Part shown: piece by piece, positions 24,917-33,853 of the stretch
How positions within the stretch are numbered: position 1 is the stretch's first letter
Layout: every line of letters begins with the position of its first letter
From: Fodinicurvata sp. EGI_FJ10296
GTDB taxonomy: Bacteria; Pseudomonadota; Alphaproteobacteria; DSM-16000; Inquilinaceae
Assembly (NCBI RefSeq): GCF_040712075.1
Contig: NZ_JBFCVL010000005.1
Coordinates: forward strand, 372,001-436,000
Reading direction: 5' to 3'
Length of the DNA: 64,000 nt
Translations under genes and position numbers: made by a program
The notes under the pieces: model-generated
Database searches by the model: none
Told to the model about the DNA's origin: nothing
Seen by the model: the letters and a program-made list of their open reading frames with translations, nothing else

Positions 24917-25145
24917 GTGGAAGCCTTTCCTCAGAGGCGTTGATACGCCCCGCTAGCGACGACTTGTTAGGCCGTCCCTGGCGGGGGGAGCTAACAACCT
25001 GCTGAGGACAGGCGAGCTTATTCGTGCCCTTCACGGGCCTTATTTCGCCGCACTCCCCCCATAAGAGGGCATCCGCTGGATGCACGTATCGGTATAGCCC
25101 CGATATCATCCACGCACAACAATAGCCGCCTATCCGGCGACCCAC
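24873..25145 (-). CDS. Icd-like leader reading frame overlapping the antirepressor start
   Basis: A 90-codon frame (GTG start) that runs through the C4-like region and overlaps the first 15 codons of the antirepressor in another frame. It contains LYRYVHPADALLW, CPQQVVSSPRQGRPNKSSLA and INASEERLPHGH. Phage P1 has an icd frame in the same place, co-transcribed with and translationally coupled to ant. The reading may be real, or may only reflect conservation of the RNA. No ribosome binding site was seen. Confidence 0.35.
   Translation of the reverse strand: MGRRIGGYCCAWMISGLYRYVHPADALLWGECGEIRPVKGTNKLACPQQVVSSPRQGRPNKSSLAGRINASEERLPHGHHAAWRRRADFV
24929..24973 (-). promoter_or_regulatory. Second C4 target (a2/b2) covering the antirepressor ribosome binding site
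   Basis: a2 is 24973-24963 (GGCCTAACAAG) and b2 is 24937-24929 (CCTCTGAGG), a copy of b1. Both can pair with a'/b' of the C4-like RNA. The b2 copy overlaps the GAGGAAAGG ribosome binding site of the antirepressor, so pairing would block its translation or the translation of the coupled leader frame. Confidence 0.6.
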
Positions 25146-25169
25146 TGCCTCAGAGGAGTTGTTAGCTCC
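24987..25169 (-). ncRNA. Candidate C4-type antisense immunity RNA and its upstream target
   Basis: On the minus strand, a1 (25169-25159, GGAGCTAACAA) and b1 (25156-25148, CCTCTGAGG) are followed about 140 bases later by b' (25007-25002, CCTCAG) and a' (24997-24987, TTGTTAGCTCC). a' is perfectly complementary to a1 over 11 bases and b' to the end of b1. Three hairpins lie between: 25087-25105 (TATCGG/CCGATA), 25069-25083 (GCATCC/GGATGC with loop GCT) and 25026-25038 (GCCC/GGGC). A second target pair a2/b2 lies downstream before the antirepressor. This arrangement is that of the P1/P7 C4 RNA upstream of ant. Confidence 0.7.
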
Positions 25170-25176
25170 ACCACCA

Positions 25177-25205
25177 ATGGTAGATTAGTCGCTTCTCGAT
25201 TGCAA
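25177..25205 (-). promoter_or_regulatory. Possible promoter of the C4/antirepressor transcript
   Basis: On the minus strand, TTGCAA (25205-25200) and TACCAT (25182-25177) are separated by 17 bases. Each matches 4 of 6 consensus positions. The predicted transcript would begin just before a1, as expected for a C4 operon. Confidence 0.35.
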
Positions 25206-25524
25206 CAACCGGCCTGCTATTCCTTCAGAAGGCTGGTTGAGTTCCGGATCTTGCCATTCCAAGATAGCAGCGCAAGGAACCGCGATTTCGGACATCAGTG
25301 TACTTTCAATCGTCGGGTCAACGGTCCCGGTGGTCACGAAAGTGGCCAGTACGGAGGGACTGCGAGGAACATCTCTCGGTTGTCGATTTGCGAATCAGAG
25401 GTATACCGATTAGTTATCAATACATATTCCTTGAATTTTTATCGGCCTTAACATTCAATGCTTCTAGGTGAAGCAGGCTTGCAGCTTTTATTTTCTACCT
25501 CCGCCGTCGAAAGGTTGAGACCAT
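25206..25524. other. Intergenic stretch between the immunity region and the AT-rich gene
   Basis: No convincing gene is present. A plus-strand frame (25200-25451) has no ribosome binding site and no recognisable product. The base composition drops toward AT after about 25390, marking the edge of the foreign gene that follows. An operator region for a repressor could lie here but no clear repeat was seen. Confidence 0.5.
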
Positions 25525-26022
25525 ATGACTATAGCAAAATATGAGGAATGGCCTACCGTTAGAGCTCAATCTGGTGGTCGCGAGAACTGGTTCTATGACC
25601 CCGAACGATGTGATTTTGAGTATATTGACATATCCAATGGTTGCCTAAATATAAAAACTAGTACCGGAGGAACGGAGAGAGGTTTAGCAACACTCGTTAC
25701 TATTCCATTAGATTATATAATCAGCAAACTGCCAGAATTGTACGAAAGTGAAAATGAGAAATTAAGACAAATAAATAATATCAGGTCCGAATATATTGAT
25801 AATAAAATATATCAACAATCAAGGCTCTGGCTTGATTTTAAGATAGAGCATTTGAGTATTTCTGATGAAATTAAAAATTCGCTATTTTTAGCGAATATTA
25901 ATACCATAAAAGACCTGTGCAAAAAATCTGTCAACGAAATATTAGAGATTGACGGTATTGAAGATCAGTTTTTAATTTATATAAAAGGATGGCTAGAACG
26001 TAGGGGATTATCGTTAAAGTAA
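25525..26022 (+). CDS. AT-rich accessory protein ending in an RNA-polymerase alpha-CTD-like domain
   Basis: A 165-residue protein, strongly AT-rich, in the accessory slot beside the integrase. The first 80 residues are unassigned. The last 65 residues read like the helix-hairpin-helix C-terminal domain of RNA polymerase alpha: a start like IEHLSISDEIKNSLFLANI, then NTIKDLCKKSVNEILEIDGI and the ending YIKGWLERRGLSL. In the polymerase this domain binds UP-element DNA and activators. A GAAAGG site precedes the ATG. The role is unknown; DNA binding or mimicry of the polymerase domain is possible. Confidence 0.75.
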   Translation: MTIAKYEEWPTVRAQSGGRENWFYDPERCDFEYIDISNGCLNIKTSTGGTERGLATLVTIPLDYIISKLPELYESENEKLRQINNIRSEYIDNKIYQQSRLWLDFKIEHLSISDEIKNSLFLANINTIKDLCKKSVNEILEIDGIEDQFLIYIKGWLERRGLSLK

Positions 26023-26040
26023 TAATATTTTCTATTATTA
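26020..26040. terminator. AT-only perfect palindrome between two convergent genes
   Basis: TAATAATA and TATTATTA form a perfect 8-bp inverted repeat around the loop TTTTC. It includes the stop codons of both convergent genes. It could act as a weak two-way terminator, but a stem of A-T pairs only is unusual. Confidence 0.4.
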
Positions 26041-27270
26041 TAGCGCATCTATTTTATTCTGGTGATACGAAAACCCGACAGAAAAATTAATCCAATCCGC
26101 CATCAACGCCCGCCGTTTCTCGAAAACATCACCCCGCCGATAGGCCCGCTCCACAGCTGAACCGACGATATGGGCGAGCGCCTGTTCGGCGATTTCGGAG
26201 GGGTAGCTGGTCGTCTCGGCGACCCAGTCACGAAACGTCGATCGGAAACCGTGCGCCGTCAGGTCGCCCCGACCCATCCGGCGGAGAAGCATCAGGAAGG
26301 CCATGTTGCTGAGCGGCTTGCCCTTGCGCTGACCGGGGAAGACGTAGCCCGTCCGGCCGAACATGGTGCCCATGTCCTGAACGATCCTGGCGGCGGCCGG
26401 CGGCAGCGGGACACGGTGTTCCTTCCCCGCCTTCATCCGGTCGGCCGGAATGGTCCAGACGGCGCCGCCATCGCGATCGAGATCGATCTCATCCCATGTT
26501 GCGCCGAGGACCTCCGACGTCCGGGCGACGGTCAGGATCGCGAACTCCAGCGCCCGCGCGCTGGTCCCTACCTGTTCGCGCAGCGTCGCCATGAAAGCCG
26601 GCAGTTCGGCATAGGGCAATGCCGCGTGGTGCTCGACTTTCCGCACCTTTGCCTTCGCCGGCAGCCGGTTCTGCAGATGGCCACGCCACCGGGCCGGATT
26701 CAGCCCTTCCCGAAGCCCATCGACGGCCGCCCAATCCAGAACCGATTCTATGCGGCCGCGCAGTCGGCTCGCCGTTTCCGGTTTCGTCGACCAGATCGGC
26801 TCAATCGCCTGCAGGACGAGACCCGTATCAACATCGGCCACCGGCTTGTCGCCGAACACGGGATAGGCATAGGTCTTCAGCGTCGATCGCCATTGTCCCT
26901 TGTGCTTCTCATTGCGCCAGGCAGCCTCGTGCGCCTCGATATAGGATTCCGCGGCTGTCTCGAATGTAATCGCCCGGGCCGATTCTTTCTCGGCCGCCGC
27001 CTTCTCGTCGCGCCTGTGCTCCTGCGGATCAATTCCGTCGGCCAGTTGGCGACGGTATGACAGAGCCTTCTCCCGCGCGTCGGCCAGCGAGACCAGATCG
27101 ACCGGCCCGAGCCCCATCTGCCGTTCGCGATAGTTGACCTTGTAGCGGAACACCCACGACTTCGCCCCGCCGGGTTTGACGAGGAGGAACAGATTGCCGC
27201 CGTCGGCATAGCGACCGGGAACCTTGGCGGTGGCCACTTTGCGCGCAGACAACCTACCCGACGATGGCAT
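26038..27270 (-). CDS. int: Prophage integrase, P4-type tyrosine recombinase
   Basis: A 410-residue tyrosine recombinase. Residues 1-90 form the P4-type N-terminal arm-binding domain (YADGGNLFLLVKPGGAKSWV, then YRERQMGLGPVDLVSLADAR). The catalytic domain carries R250 (ILTVARTSEV), H340-x-x-R343 (HGFRSTFRDW), H367 (ALAHIVG) and the nucleophile Y377 (VERAYRRGD). All key residues are present, so the enzyme should be active. It reads away from the tRNA-Ser gene 169 bases beyond its start, the usual layout for P4-type integration into a tRNA 3' end. Confidence 0.95.
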   Translation of the reverse strand: MPSSGRLSARKVATAKVPGRYADGGNLFLLVKPGGAKSWVFRYKVNYRERQMGLGPVDLVSLADAREKALSYRRQLADGIDPQEHRRDEKAAAEKESARAITFETAAESYIEAHEAAWRNEKHKGQWRSTLKTYAYPVFGDKPVADVDTGLVLQAIEPIWSTKPETASRLRGRIESVLDWAAVDGLREGLNPARWRGHLQNRLPAKAKVRKVEHHAALPYAELPAFMATLREQVGTSARALEFAILTVARTSEVLGATWDEIDLDRDGGAVWTIPADRMKAGKEHRVPLPPAAARIVQDMGTMFGRTGYVFPGQRKGKPLSNMAFLMLLRRMGRGDLTAHGFRSTFRDWVAETTSYPSEIAEQALAHIVGSAVERAYRRGDVFEKRRALMADWINFSVGFSYHQNKIDAL

Positions 27271-27435
27271 CGCGCCCTCGCCCGCTGAAATTCGCTACCC
27301 CCACCGTTACCCCCTTTGTTACCCCCCACGTACCGACTTCTGATTGCATCACGTCGGACAGCGTTGGACAACAGGGTTGGCTAAGTCGTTGATTTCTGGG
27401 GATTTCTGGAAGCTATCGGACGACACTACACCCGG

Positions 27436-27480
27436 GGGTGGCGGAGAGTGAGGGATTCGAACCCTCGATACCCTTTAGAG
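27436..27480. other. Probable prophage attachment site in the 3' half of tRNA-Ser
   Basis: The integrase gene starts 169 bases from the tRNA 3' end and the phage genes extend to that side only. P4-type recombinases usually cross over within the T-arm or 3' end of a tRNA gene. The second copy of the core is outside the window, so its exact length cannot be seen. Confidence 0.5.
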
Positions 27481-27529
27481 GTATACCTCCTTAGCAGGGA
27501 GGCGCCTTCAGCCACTCGGCCAACTCTCC
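27439..27529 (-). tRNA. tRNA-Ser(GCT)
   Basis: A 91-base class II tRNA. The acceptor stem GGAGAGT pairs with ACTCTCC, and the discriminator G is followed by an encoded CCA. The anticodon loop CTGCTAA gives anticodon GCT. The T-arm GGGTTCGAATCCC and a long variable arm are clear. It is the likely integration target of the prophage. Confidence 0.95.
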
Positions 27530-27682
27530 GTCGCGGTCATCGTGGGGGGGGTGAGTGCGGCCGGTTAGCGGCCGGCCCCCCGATGGAACCGCAGCGGTTC
27601 TACAAACCGCGATGGGCGGTTGTCAATCGCCCTGACTACTTTTTGGCAGATACCGTGAATTTCGTGCCGCCGATTGGTCGCG

Positions 27683-28894
27683 TCAATTGGGAAAGCGAGC
27701 GTGCGCGACGGCGAGGGCCTGGTCCAGGTCAGCGATCAGATCGTCGATATCCTCGATCCCCACCGACACGCGCAACAGGTCGTCCGGCACCCCGGTCGTC
27801 CCGCCCTCGACGGTCCACCGATGCTCGATCAGGCTCTCCACGCCGCCGAGCGATGTCGCCCGCACGAACACCTGTGTGGCGCCGATGGTCGCCAGTGCCG
27901 TCTTCAGTGCAGACCGGCCGGGCGCGGGTGCGACCCGCAGCGACAGCATGCCGCCGCTGCCCTGCGAGAACTGGCGCTGTGCGATGTCTCGCTGCACGCC
28001 TTCAGCCAGCGTCGGGTAGAGCACCTGCGCGACCCGTGGGTCGCCGTCGAAGCGCCGGGCGATTGCTTCCGCCGCGCGGGTCTGTTCACGCACCCTGAGC
28101 GACAGCGTGCGCATGCCACGCAGCAGCAGCCAGGCCTCGAACGGTCCCAGCACCGCGCCGGAAAGGCGGCGTGCGGCTTCAATCCTCTGCCAGAGTGGGT
28201 TCCGTGCGCCCGTCGTCACCACGCCGGCCACCACGTCCGAATGGCCGTTGAGGTATTTGGTTGCCGAATGGATCACCAGATCGGCGCCCGACTCCAGCGG
28301 CCGGAACAGAATCGGTGTCAGCACGGTGTTGTCCACCGCCAGCGCCGCCCCGATCTCGTGCGCAATGTCCGCGATCGCGGCGATATCGGTTACGGCCCAG
28401 GTCGGGTTGGCGATCGGCTCGACGATCACCAGCCGGGTGCGTCCCGGCTTCATGGCGGCGCGAACCGCCGCCGGATCGGTCGTATCGACCCGATCGACGG
28501 TCAGCCCGAATGCGTCCTTGAACGTCTCAAGCAGCGCCGCCGTGCCATAGTAAAGGTCGCGGCCGATCACGACATGGCCATTCTGGCCGGAGTCGTCGGG
28601 TCCGGCAATCGCCTGAATTACGGCGGAAATCGCCGCAAGGCCCGACGCAAAGGCGAGGCTTGCGGCCCCACCCTCCAGACCGGTCATCAGCGCTTCCACC
28701 GCGTCATAGGTCGGGTTATCAGGCCGGCTATAAACCCGTCCTGCCCCGATCAGCGCGTAATCGGCATCGCGGGCATAGGTCGTGCTGGCATGCATCGGCG
28801 GCACCACCGCCCCGGTCTGGGGATCGTGGCCGCCACCGGCCTGGGCCGCCAGCGTCGCCGGCCGCAGATCAGAGTTTCTTCTTGAGGATGTCAT
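27683..28894 (-). CDS. Cys/Met metabolism PLP-dependent enzyme (cystathionine gamma-synthase/lyase family)
   Basis: A 403-residue PLP enzyme of the cystathionine gamma-synthase superfamily. It shows the family start [58 protein letters not shown], and the PLP lysine in [17 protein letters not shown]. The C-terminal part ends [20 protein letters not shown]. Members make or break cystathionine or convert homoserine esters to thiol amino acids; the exact reaction cannot be decided from sequence. The gene starts inside the end of gatB (26-base overlap), which suggests co-transcription. Confidence 0.9.
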   Translation of the reverse strand: MTSSRRNSDLRPATLAAQAGGGHDPQTGAVVPPMHASTTYARDADYALIGAGRVYSRPDNPTYDAVEALMTGLEGGAASLAFASGLAAISAVIQAIAGPDDSGQNGHVVIGRDLYYGTAALLETFKDAFGLTVDRVDTTDPAAVRAAMKPGRTRLVIVEPIANPTWAVTDIAAIADIAHEIGAALAVDNTVLTPILFRPLESGADLVIHSATKYLNGHSDVVAGVVTTGARNPLWQRIEAARRLSGAVLGPFEAWLLLRGMRTLSLRVREQTRAAEAIARRFDGDPRVAQVLYPTLAEGVQRDIAQRQFSQGSGGMLSLRVAPAPGRSALKTALATIGATQVFVRATSLGGVESLIEHRWTVEGGTTGVPDDLLRVSVGIEDIDDLIADLDQALAVAHARFPN

Positions 28895-30326
28895 TGACCA
28901 TCGCCGGATTTGCCTTGCCTTGGCTCGCCTTCATCACCTGACCGACGAAGAAGCCGAACAGCTTGTCCTTGCCGCCACGATATTGCTCGACCTTGTCGGC
29001 GTTGTTGGCGAGCACCTCGTCCACCACCGATTCGATGGCCCCGGTATCGGTCACCTGTTTCAGGCCTTTTTCCTCGACGATCGTGCCGGCGTCCTTGCCG
29101 GTTTCGAGCATCTCGGCGAAGACATCCTTGGCGATCCGGCCCGAAATCGTGTCGTCGGCCATCAGGTCGAGCAGGCCACCAAGTTGATCGGCGCTGATCG
29201 GGCTGTCCTGAATGTCGTGGCCACCCTTGTTCAGCGCGCCCAGCAATTCGGTGATCAGCCAGTTCGCCGCCTGCTTGGGGTCCCGCCCCTCGGCCACACG
29301 CTCGTAGAAATCAGCGCGCGAGGCCTCGGCGACCAGCACGCCAGCGTCATAGACCGACAGACCATAGTTCTCGATAAAGCGCAGTTTCTTGGGGTCGGGC
29401 AACTCCGGCAATGTCGCGCGGATGGTCTCGATAAAATCGACCTCGAGATCGAGCGGCAGCAGGTCGGGGTCGGGAAAATAGCGATAGTCGTGGGCTTCTT
29501 CCTTGCCGCGCATCGACCGGGTGGCACCCTTGCCCGGATCCCAAAGCCGGGTTTCCTGAACGATGCTGCCACCGTCTTCAAGGATCTCCACCTGTCGGGC
29601 GGCTTCGAATTCGATCGCCAACTGAACGGCGCGAATGGAGTTGACGTTCTTGACCTCTGCCCGCGTGCCGAATTCCGTCGTCCCCAGCGGCCGCACAGAC
29701 ACATTGACGTCGCAGCGCATGGAGCCTTCTTCCATGTTGCCGTCGCAAGTGCCGAGATAGCGCAGGATCGACCGCAGTTTGCGCAAATACGCAGCCGCAT
29801 CTTCCGGTCCGCGCAAATCCGGCTCGCTGACGACCTCCATCAGAGCGACGCCGGTACGGTTGAGGTCGATGAAACTGCGCTTGGGATCCTGATCGTGCAG
29901 CGATTTGCCGGCGTCCTGCTCCAGATGCAGCCTGGTAATGCCCACCTCGCGCGTTGAACCGTCGGGCATGTCGAGGATGATCGTCCCCTCGCCCACGATC
30001 GGCTGCGAATACTGGCTGATCTGATAGCCCTGAGGCAGATCGGCATAGAAATAGTTCTTCCGGTCGAACACCGACCGGCGATTGATCTTGGCGTTCAGGC
30101 CCAGCCCCGTCTTCACTGCCTGCTCGACGCAATACCGGTTGATCACCGGCAGCATGCCGGGCATCGCCGCATCGACGAGGCTTACCTGTGTGTTCGGCTC
30201 CGCCCCGAAACGGGTCGATGCCCCGGAGAACAGCTTGGACTCCGAGATCACCTGTGCGTGAACTTCGAGCCCGATCACCATTTCCCAGGAGCCGGTTCTG
30301 CCTTCGATCACTGCCTGTGTCGTCAT
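28869..30326 (-). CDS. gatB: Aspartyl/glutamyl-tRNA amidotransferase subunit B
   Basis: A 485-residue GatB, the kinase and tRNA-binding subunit of the GatCAB complex that converts Glu-tRNA(Gln) or Asp-tRNA(Asn) into the amide form. It has [60 protein letters not shown] and the C-terminal YqeY-like tail domain ending NDILKK. The length is normal. It follows gatA after 91 bases, on the same strand as gatC and gatA. Confidence 0.97.
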   Translation of the reverse strand: MTTQAVIEGRTGSWEMVIGLEVHAQVISESKLFSGASTRFGAEPNTQVSLVDAAMPGMLPVINRYCVEQAVKTGLGLNAKINRRSVFDRKNYFYADLPQGYQISQYSQPIVGEGTIILDMPDGSTREVGITRLHLEQDAGKSLHDQDPKRSFIDLNRTGVALMEVVSEPDLRGPEDAAAYLRKLRSILRYLGTCDGNMEEGSMRCDVNVSVRPLGTTEFGTRAEVKNVNSIRAVQLAIEFEAARQVEILEDGGSIVQETRLWDPGKGATRSMRGKEEAHDYRYFPDPDLLPLDLEVDFIETIRATLPELPDPKKLRFIENYGLSVYDAGVLVAEASRADFYERVAEGRDPKQAANWLITELLGALNKGGHDIQDSPISADQLGGLLDLMADDTISGRIAKDVFAEMLETGKDAGTIVEEKGLKQVTDTGAIESVVDEVLANNADKVEQYRGGKDKLFGFFVGQVMKASQGKANPAMVNDILKKKL

Positions 30327-30417
30327 GACGTCAAATTCCCATCACTTCTCGCCGGGTCCGGGCAGCCGCAATCTGGCCGCGACCGGAAGCACCGGGATCT
30401 CTTATGCAGCCAGGCTC

Positions 30418-31887
30418 TCACGCGGCCAGAAAGGAACGGAAGCCCGCGGCGGATTCCAGCACGCCGCCGGCCGTCAGCACCGTCTGTTCGTCGAACGGCT
30501 TTCCGATCAGTTGCAGGCCGAGCGGCAATCCGTCCGAGCCCAATCCGGCCGGCACCGAAATGCCCGGCAGACCGGCGAGCGAGGCCGGGACCGTGAACAC
30601 GTCGTTCAGATACATGGCCACCGGATCATCCTGCTTCTCGCCCTGAGCGAAGGCCGTCGACGGCGCCGTCGGCGTCAGCAGCACGTCGCATTTCTCGAAC
30701 GCCTGGGCAAAATCTTGGGAGATCAGCGTGCGGAGCTTCTGTGCCTTGAGGTAATAGGCATCGTAATACCCGGCAGAGAGCACATAGGTCCCGATCATGA
30801 CGCGGCGCTTGACCTCGCGCCCGAAGCCGGCTTCGCGGGTGTTCTCGTACATTTCCAGCAGGCTGCCGCCGGGAACGCGCTGGCCATAGCGAACGCCGTC
30901 ATACCGGGCGAGATTGGACGAGGCCTCGGCGGGCGCGACAATGTAGTAGGTCGGCAGCGCGTATTTCGTATGGGGCAGACTGACATCGACCGTTTCGGCC
31001 CCGGCCTCGTGCAGCCACTCGATGCCCTGGCGCCACAGCCGGTCGATGTCCTCCGGCATGCCCTCGACGCGGTATTCGCGCGGGATACCGATCTTCATGC
31101 CGCGAATATCGCCGGTCAGCACCGATTCGAAATCCGGAACGGCCATGTCGACGGACGTGGAATCCCTGGGATCGAAGCCGCACATGGAATTCAGCATGAT
31201 GGCCGAATCCCGCACCGTGCGGGTCATCGGCCCGGCCTGATCCAGCGACGACGCGAACGCCACGATGCCCCACCGCGAGCAGCGGCCATAAGTCGGCTTC
31301 ATGCCGACGATGCCGCAGAAGCTGGCTGGCTGGCGGATCGAGCCGCCGGTGTCGGTGCCCGTGGCGCCAGCCACCAGCCCGGCCGCGACAGCCGCCGCCG
31401 AACCGCCTGACGACCCGCCCGGCACCATGACCTTGTCCGGGTCGTCAGCGCGCTTCCATGGGTTGGCCACCGGGCCGAAATGGCTGGTGATGTTCGCCGA
31501 TCCCATGGCGAACTCGTCAAGGTTCAGCTTGCCCAGCATGACCGCGCCGTCACGCCAGAGATTGGCCGACACGCTGCTTTCATACTGCGGCACGAACCCT
31601 TCGAGGATGTGGGAACCGGCCGTTGTCTGCACGCCCTCGGTGCAGAACAGATCCTTGATCCCCAACGGAATGCCCTCAAGCGGTCCCGCCTCGCCGGTCT
31701 TGCGGCGGGCGTCGGAGGCGCGGGCCATATCCAGCGCCCGGTCCGGCGTTTCGGTGACAAAGGCATTATGGGCGCGGCCGGCCTCGATCGCGGCCAGATA
31801 GGCCTCGGTCAGGGCCACGGACGTGGTGTCGCCGGCCGCAAGCGCGTCGCGCGCCTCGGCGATCGACAGTCGGACGAGTTCACTCAT
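30418..31887 (-). CDS. gatA: Aspartyl/glutamyl-tRNA amidotransferase subunit A
   Basis: A 489-residue amidase that releases ammonia from glutamine for the GatCAB reaction. The Ser-cisSer-Lys triad is visible: lysine in LGIKDLF near residue 77, the serines in [18 protein letters not shown] and [15 protein letters not shown]. The family features [20 protein letters not shown] and the C-terminal [14 protein letters not shown] are present. The start ATG overlaps the gatC stop by one base. Confidence 0.97.
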   Translation of the reverse strand: MSELVRLSIAEARDALAAGDTTSVALTEAYLAAIEAGRAHNAFVTETPDRALDMARASDARRKTGEAGPLEGIPLGIKDLFCTEGVQTTAGSHILEGFVPQYESSVSANLWRDGAVMLGKLNLDEFAMGSANITSHFGPVANPWKRADDPDKVMVPGGSSGGSAAAVAAGLVAGATGTDTGGSIRQPASFCGIVGMKPTYGRCSRWGIVAFASSLDQAGPMTRTVRDSAIMLNSMCGFDPRDSTSVDMAVPDFESVLTGDIRGMKIGIPREYRVEGMPEDIDRLWRQGIEWLHEAGAETVDVSLPHTKYALPTYYIVAPAEASSNLARYDGVRYGQRVPGGSLLEMYENTREAGFGREVKRRVMIGTYVLSAGYYDAYYLKAQKLRTLISQDFAQAFEKCDVLLTPTAPSTAFAQGEKQDDPVAMYLNDVFTVPASLAGLPGISVPAGLGSDGLPLGLQLIGKPFDEQTVLTAGGVLESAAGFRSFLAA

Positions 31888-32174
31888 TATTCCACCACCT
31901 TGGGAACCGCGAAGAAGCCGCCGACTTTTTCCGGCGCATTGGCCAGCACCTTGTCCTGGATGCCGCCGTCGGTGACCACGTCGTCGCGCTGTCTGAGCGT
32001 GTGCGGGGCGACGGATGTCATCGGCTCCACCCCGTCGGTGTTCACTTCGTTCAGTTGCTCGACGAAATCGAGCATCCGCGACAGTTCCTTGGCCATCGGC
32101 TCCAGTTCCTCCTCCGGGAGGCGGATCCGGGCCAGATGCGCGATGCGCGCGACTGTGGCCTTGTCCAGCGACAT
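31887..32174 (-). CDS. gatC: Aspartyl/glutamyl-tRNA amidotransferase subunit C
   Basis: A 95-residue GatC, the small stabilising subunit of GatCAB. It shows [60 protein letters not shown] and the ending [11 protein letters not shown]. It is first in the gatC-gatA-gatB order, divergent from ruvX. GGAG lies before the ATG. Confidence 0.96.
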   Translation of the reverse strand: MSLDKATVARIAHLARIRLPEEELEPMAKELSRMLDFVEQLNEVNTDGVEPMTSVAPHTLRQRDDVVTDGGIQDKVLANAPEKVGGFFAVPKVVE

Positions 32175-32363
32175 GATGTACGTCTCTCCGTCCGCTGCAT
32201 GTAAAAGAAGCCCGTCTTCATAGTAGGCCGTCCACGATCGTCACGGCGCCGATCGCGACCGCCGAGCCCGGCCGAAACCGCCCCGGCAACCTGCTCGGCG
32301 ACAGCATACCAATGACTGCGGGTCGTATTGGCTCGGAAAATGGCGCGGAAGGTAGCACCCGGC

Positions 32364-32852
32364 ATGCCGCTTCGCAAGATTGAGGACATCCCCCCGCTTC
32401 TCCCCCCTGGCGGCCGTATCATGGCCCTGGATCTGGGCGAGCGCACCATCGGCATGGCCGTGTCCGACAGCGGCCTGATGCTGTCGACATCCGTCGGCAC
32501 GATCCGCAGGCGCAAATTCGGCGTCGACGTCGCGGCCCTGTTCAAGGAAATGGACGAACGGTCGGTTGCCGCGCTCGTTGTCGGGTTGCCTGTCAACCTG
32601 GACGGAACGGAGGGGCCGCGCTGCGACGCCACACGTTCGTTCATCCACGAGTTGACGCTGCGGCGCGATCTGCCCGTCGCGCTCTGGGACGAACGCTGGT
32701 CGACGATGGCGGTCGAACGCGCCATGATCGCCGCCGACCGCACCCGCGCCAAGCGGGCGAAGCATATCGATACCGCCGCGGCGACCTATATCCTGCAGGG
32801 TGCGCTCGACGCCATGCGGGCGGCTCCAGCCGGTAACGACACCCCCGAATGA
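32364..32852 (+). CDS. ruvX: Putative pre-16S rRNA nuclease / Holliday junction resolvase YqgF
   Basis: A YqgF/RuvX protein of about 162 residues with the RNase H-like core: IMALDLGERTIGMAVSDSGL (first Asp), ALVVGLPVNLDGTEGPRCDA, LPVALWDERWSTMAVERAMI and DTAAATYILQGALDAM (last Asp). It processes the 5' end of 16S rRNA. The start is uncertain: ATG 32364 has GGAAGG upstream, while ATG 32328 would add 12 basic residues. It is divergent from gatC and ends in an ATGA overlap with the transporter gene. Confidence 0.88.
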   Translation: MPLRKIEDIPPLLPPGGRIMALDLGERTIGMAVSDSGLMLSTSVGTIRRRKFGVDVAALFKEMDERSVAALVVGLPVNLDGTEGPRCDATRSFIHELTLRRDLPVALWDERWSTMAVERAMIAADRTRAKRAKHIDTAAATYILQGALDAMRAAPAGNDTPE

Positions 32853-33790
32853 CGGCGACCCTCACCGCGGCACTCGTCGCCCTGACGCCGATCTTTCTGC
32901 TGATTGCGCTGGGCTATGGCATCAGGCGGTCCGGCCTGGTGACCGATACCTTTTGGCCGGCGGCGGAAACTGTCACCTACTGGGTGTTCTTTCCGGCGCT
33001 GCTGATGGGCACGCTGGTGCGCAGCAACATCGTGCTGGCCGATCTGATCGGCATGGCCTTTGCCATGTCCCTGCCCATTCTGATCCTATCGGCAGGGCTT
33101 TTGGCACTGCGGCCGATGCTGCGCGGCCTGGACGGCCCGGCATTCACGTCTGTGCTGCAATCGGCGATTCGCCCGAATACCTATGTCGGTCTTGCAGCGG
33201 CGACGGCACTGTTTGGTCCGGACGGCCTGTCGCTGATCGCCATCGGCATCGCCATCGTCGTGCCGACGGTCAATATCATTGCCGTCTGGGTGCTGGAGCG
33301 ATTCGGCAGTTCCCCTGCCCGGCGCGGCGGTGTACTGCGTGGTCTGGTGACAAACCCGATCATACTGGCCGTGGCCGGCGGATTGATCCTGAAACTGGGC
33401 GGCGTTTCGTTCGAGGGCCACCCGATAGCCGAGGCGACTGGCGCCTTCATCGGCATTCTCGGCCAGCCGGCGCTGCCGCTGGGGCTGCTGGCGGTCGGCG
33501 CCGGGCTCGACCCCCGCGCCGTGGGCCGGGCCGGTGCTCGTGTCGGCGCCTCGACCCTGCTGAAACTGGTCGCTGCACCGGCCCTCACCCTGGCCTGCGG
33601 ATTGGCGATCGGGATCACGCCCCTGCAATTGCAGGTCGCCGTGCTTTACAATGGTCTGCCAGTGGCGGCATCCGCCTATGTGCTGGCCCGTCAGATGGGT
33701 GGAGACGCCCCGATGCTGGCGGGAACGATCACGGCAACAACCATGTTCGCGGCGATCACGATACCCTTCTGGATGGTACTGGTCCTGTGA
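32849..33790 (+). CDS. AEC-family transporter (auxin efflux carrier type)
   Basis: A 313-residue membrane protein with about ten hydrophobic segments in two halves. The family features are PIFLLIALGYGIRRSGLV at the start, ETVTYWVFFPALLM, a middle VLQSAIRPNTYVGLAAATAL, LVTNPIILAVAGGLILKL and the terminal YNGLPVAASAYVLARQMGGD. AEC proteins export small organic anions; the substrate is unknown. Its start overlaps ruvX by 4 bases and it precedes pyrB by 63 bases. Confidence 0.9.
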   Translation: MTATLTAALVALTPIFLLIALGYGIRRSGLVTDTFWPAAETVTYWVFFPALLMGTLVRSNIVLADLIGMAFAMSLPILILSAGLLALRPMLRGLDGPAFTSVLQSAIRPNTYVGLAAATALFGPDGLSLIAIGIAIVVPTVNIIAVWVLERFGSSPARRGGVLRGLVTNPIILAVAGGLILKLGGVSFEGHPIAEATGAFIGILGQPALPLGLLAVGAGLDPRAVGRAGARVGASTLLKLVAAPALTLACGLAIGITPLQLQVAVLYNGLPVAASAYVLARQMGGDAPMLAGTITATTMFAAITIPFWMVLVL

Positions 33791-33853
33791 TACCACCCGC
33801 CGCAAATTGCCGGGCCGGGCCGACCAGGCCCGCACCACCAATGGGATGATGCG

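Larger units (their letters stand above)
1..27480. mobile_element. Right-hand part of a temperate myovirus prophage (lambda-type head, P2-type tail)
   Basis: A continuous run of phage morphogenesis genes starts inside a terminase gene at the left edge. It continues through head, baseplate, fibre, tail and lysis genes to a tyrosine integrase whose gene lies beside the 3' end of a tRNA-Ser gene. Head gene order follows lambda (A, W, B, C, D, E, FII), while the tail genes match P2 (V, W, J, I, H, sheath, tube, E/E', T, U, X, D). Replication genes and the left attachment site must lie outside the window. The structural genes look intact, so the element could be functional; this is inferred from open frames only. 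Confidence 0.92.

Noticed and set aside
24987-25169. Retron-like non-coding RNA (end inverted repeats with internal hairpins)
   Set aside because: No reverse transcriptase gene is anywhere near. The additional a2/b2 repeat at the antirepressor start fits a C4 control region much better.
25200-25451. 83-codon plus-strand frame
   Set aside because: TTG start, no ribosome binding site, mixed composition and no recognisable motif; it runs over the likely C4 promoter.
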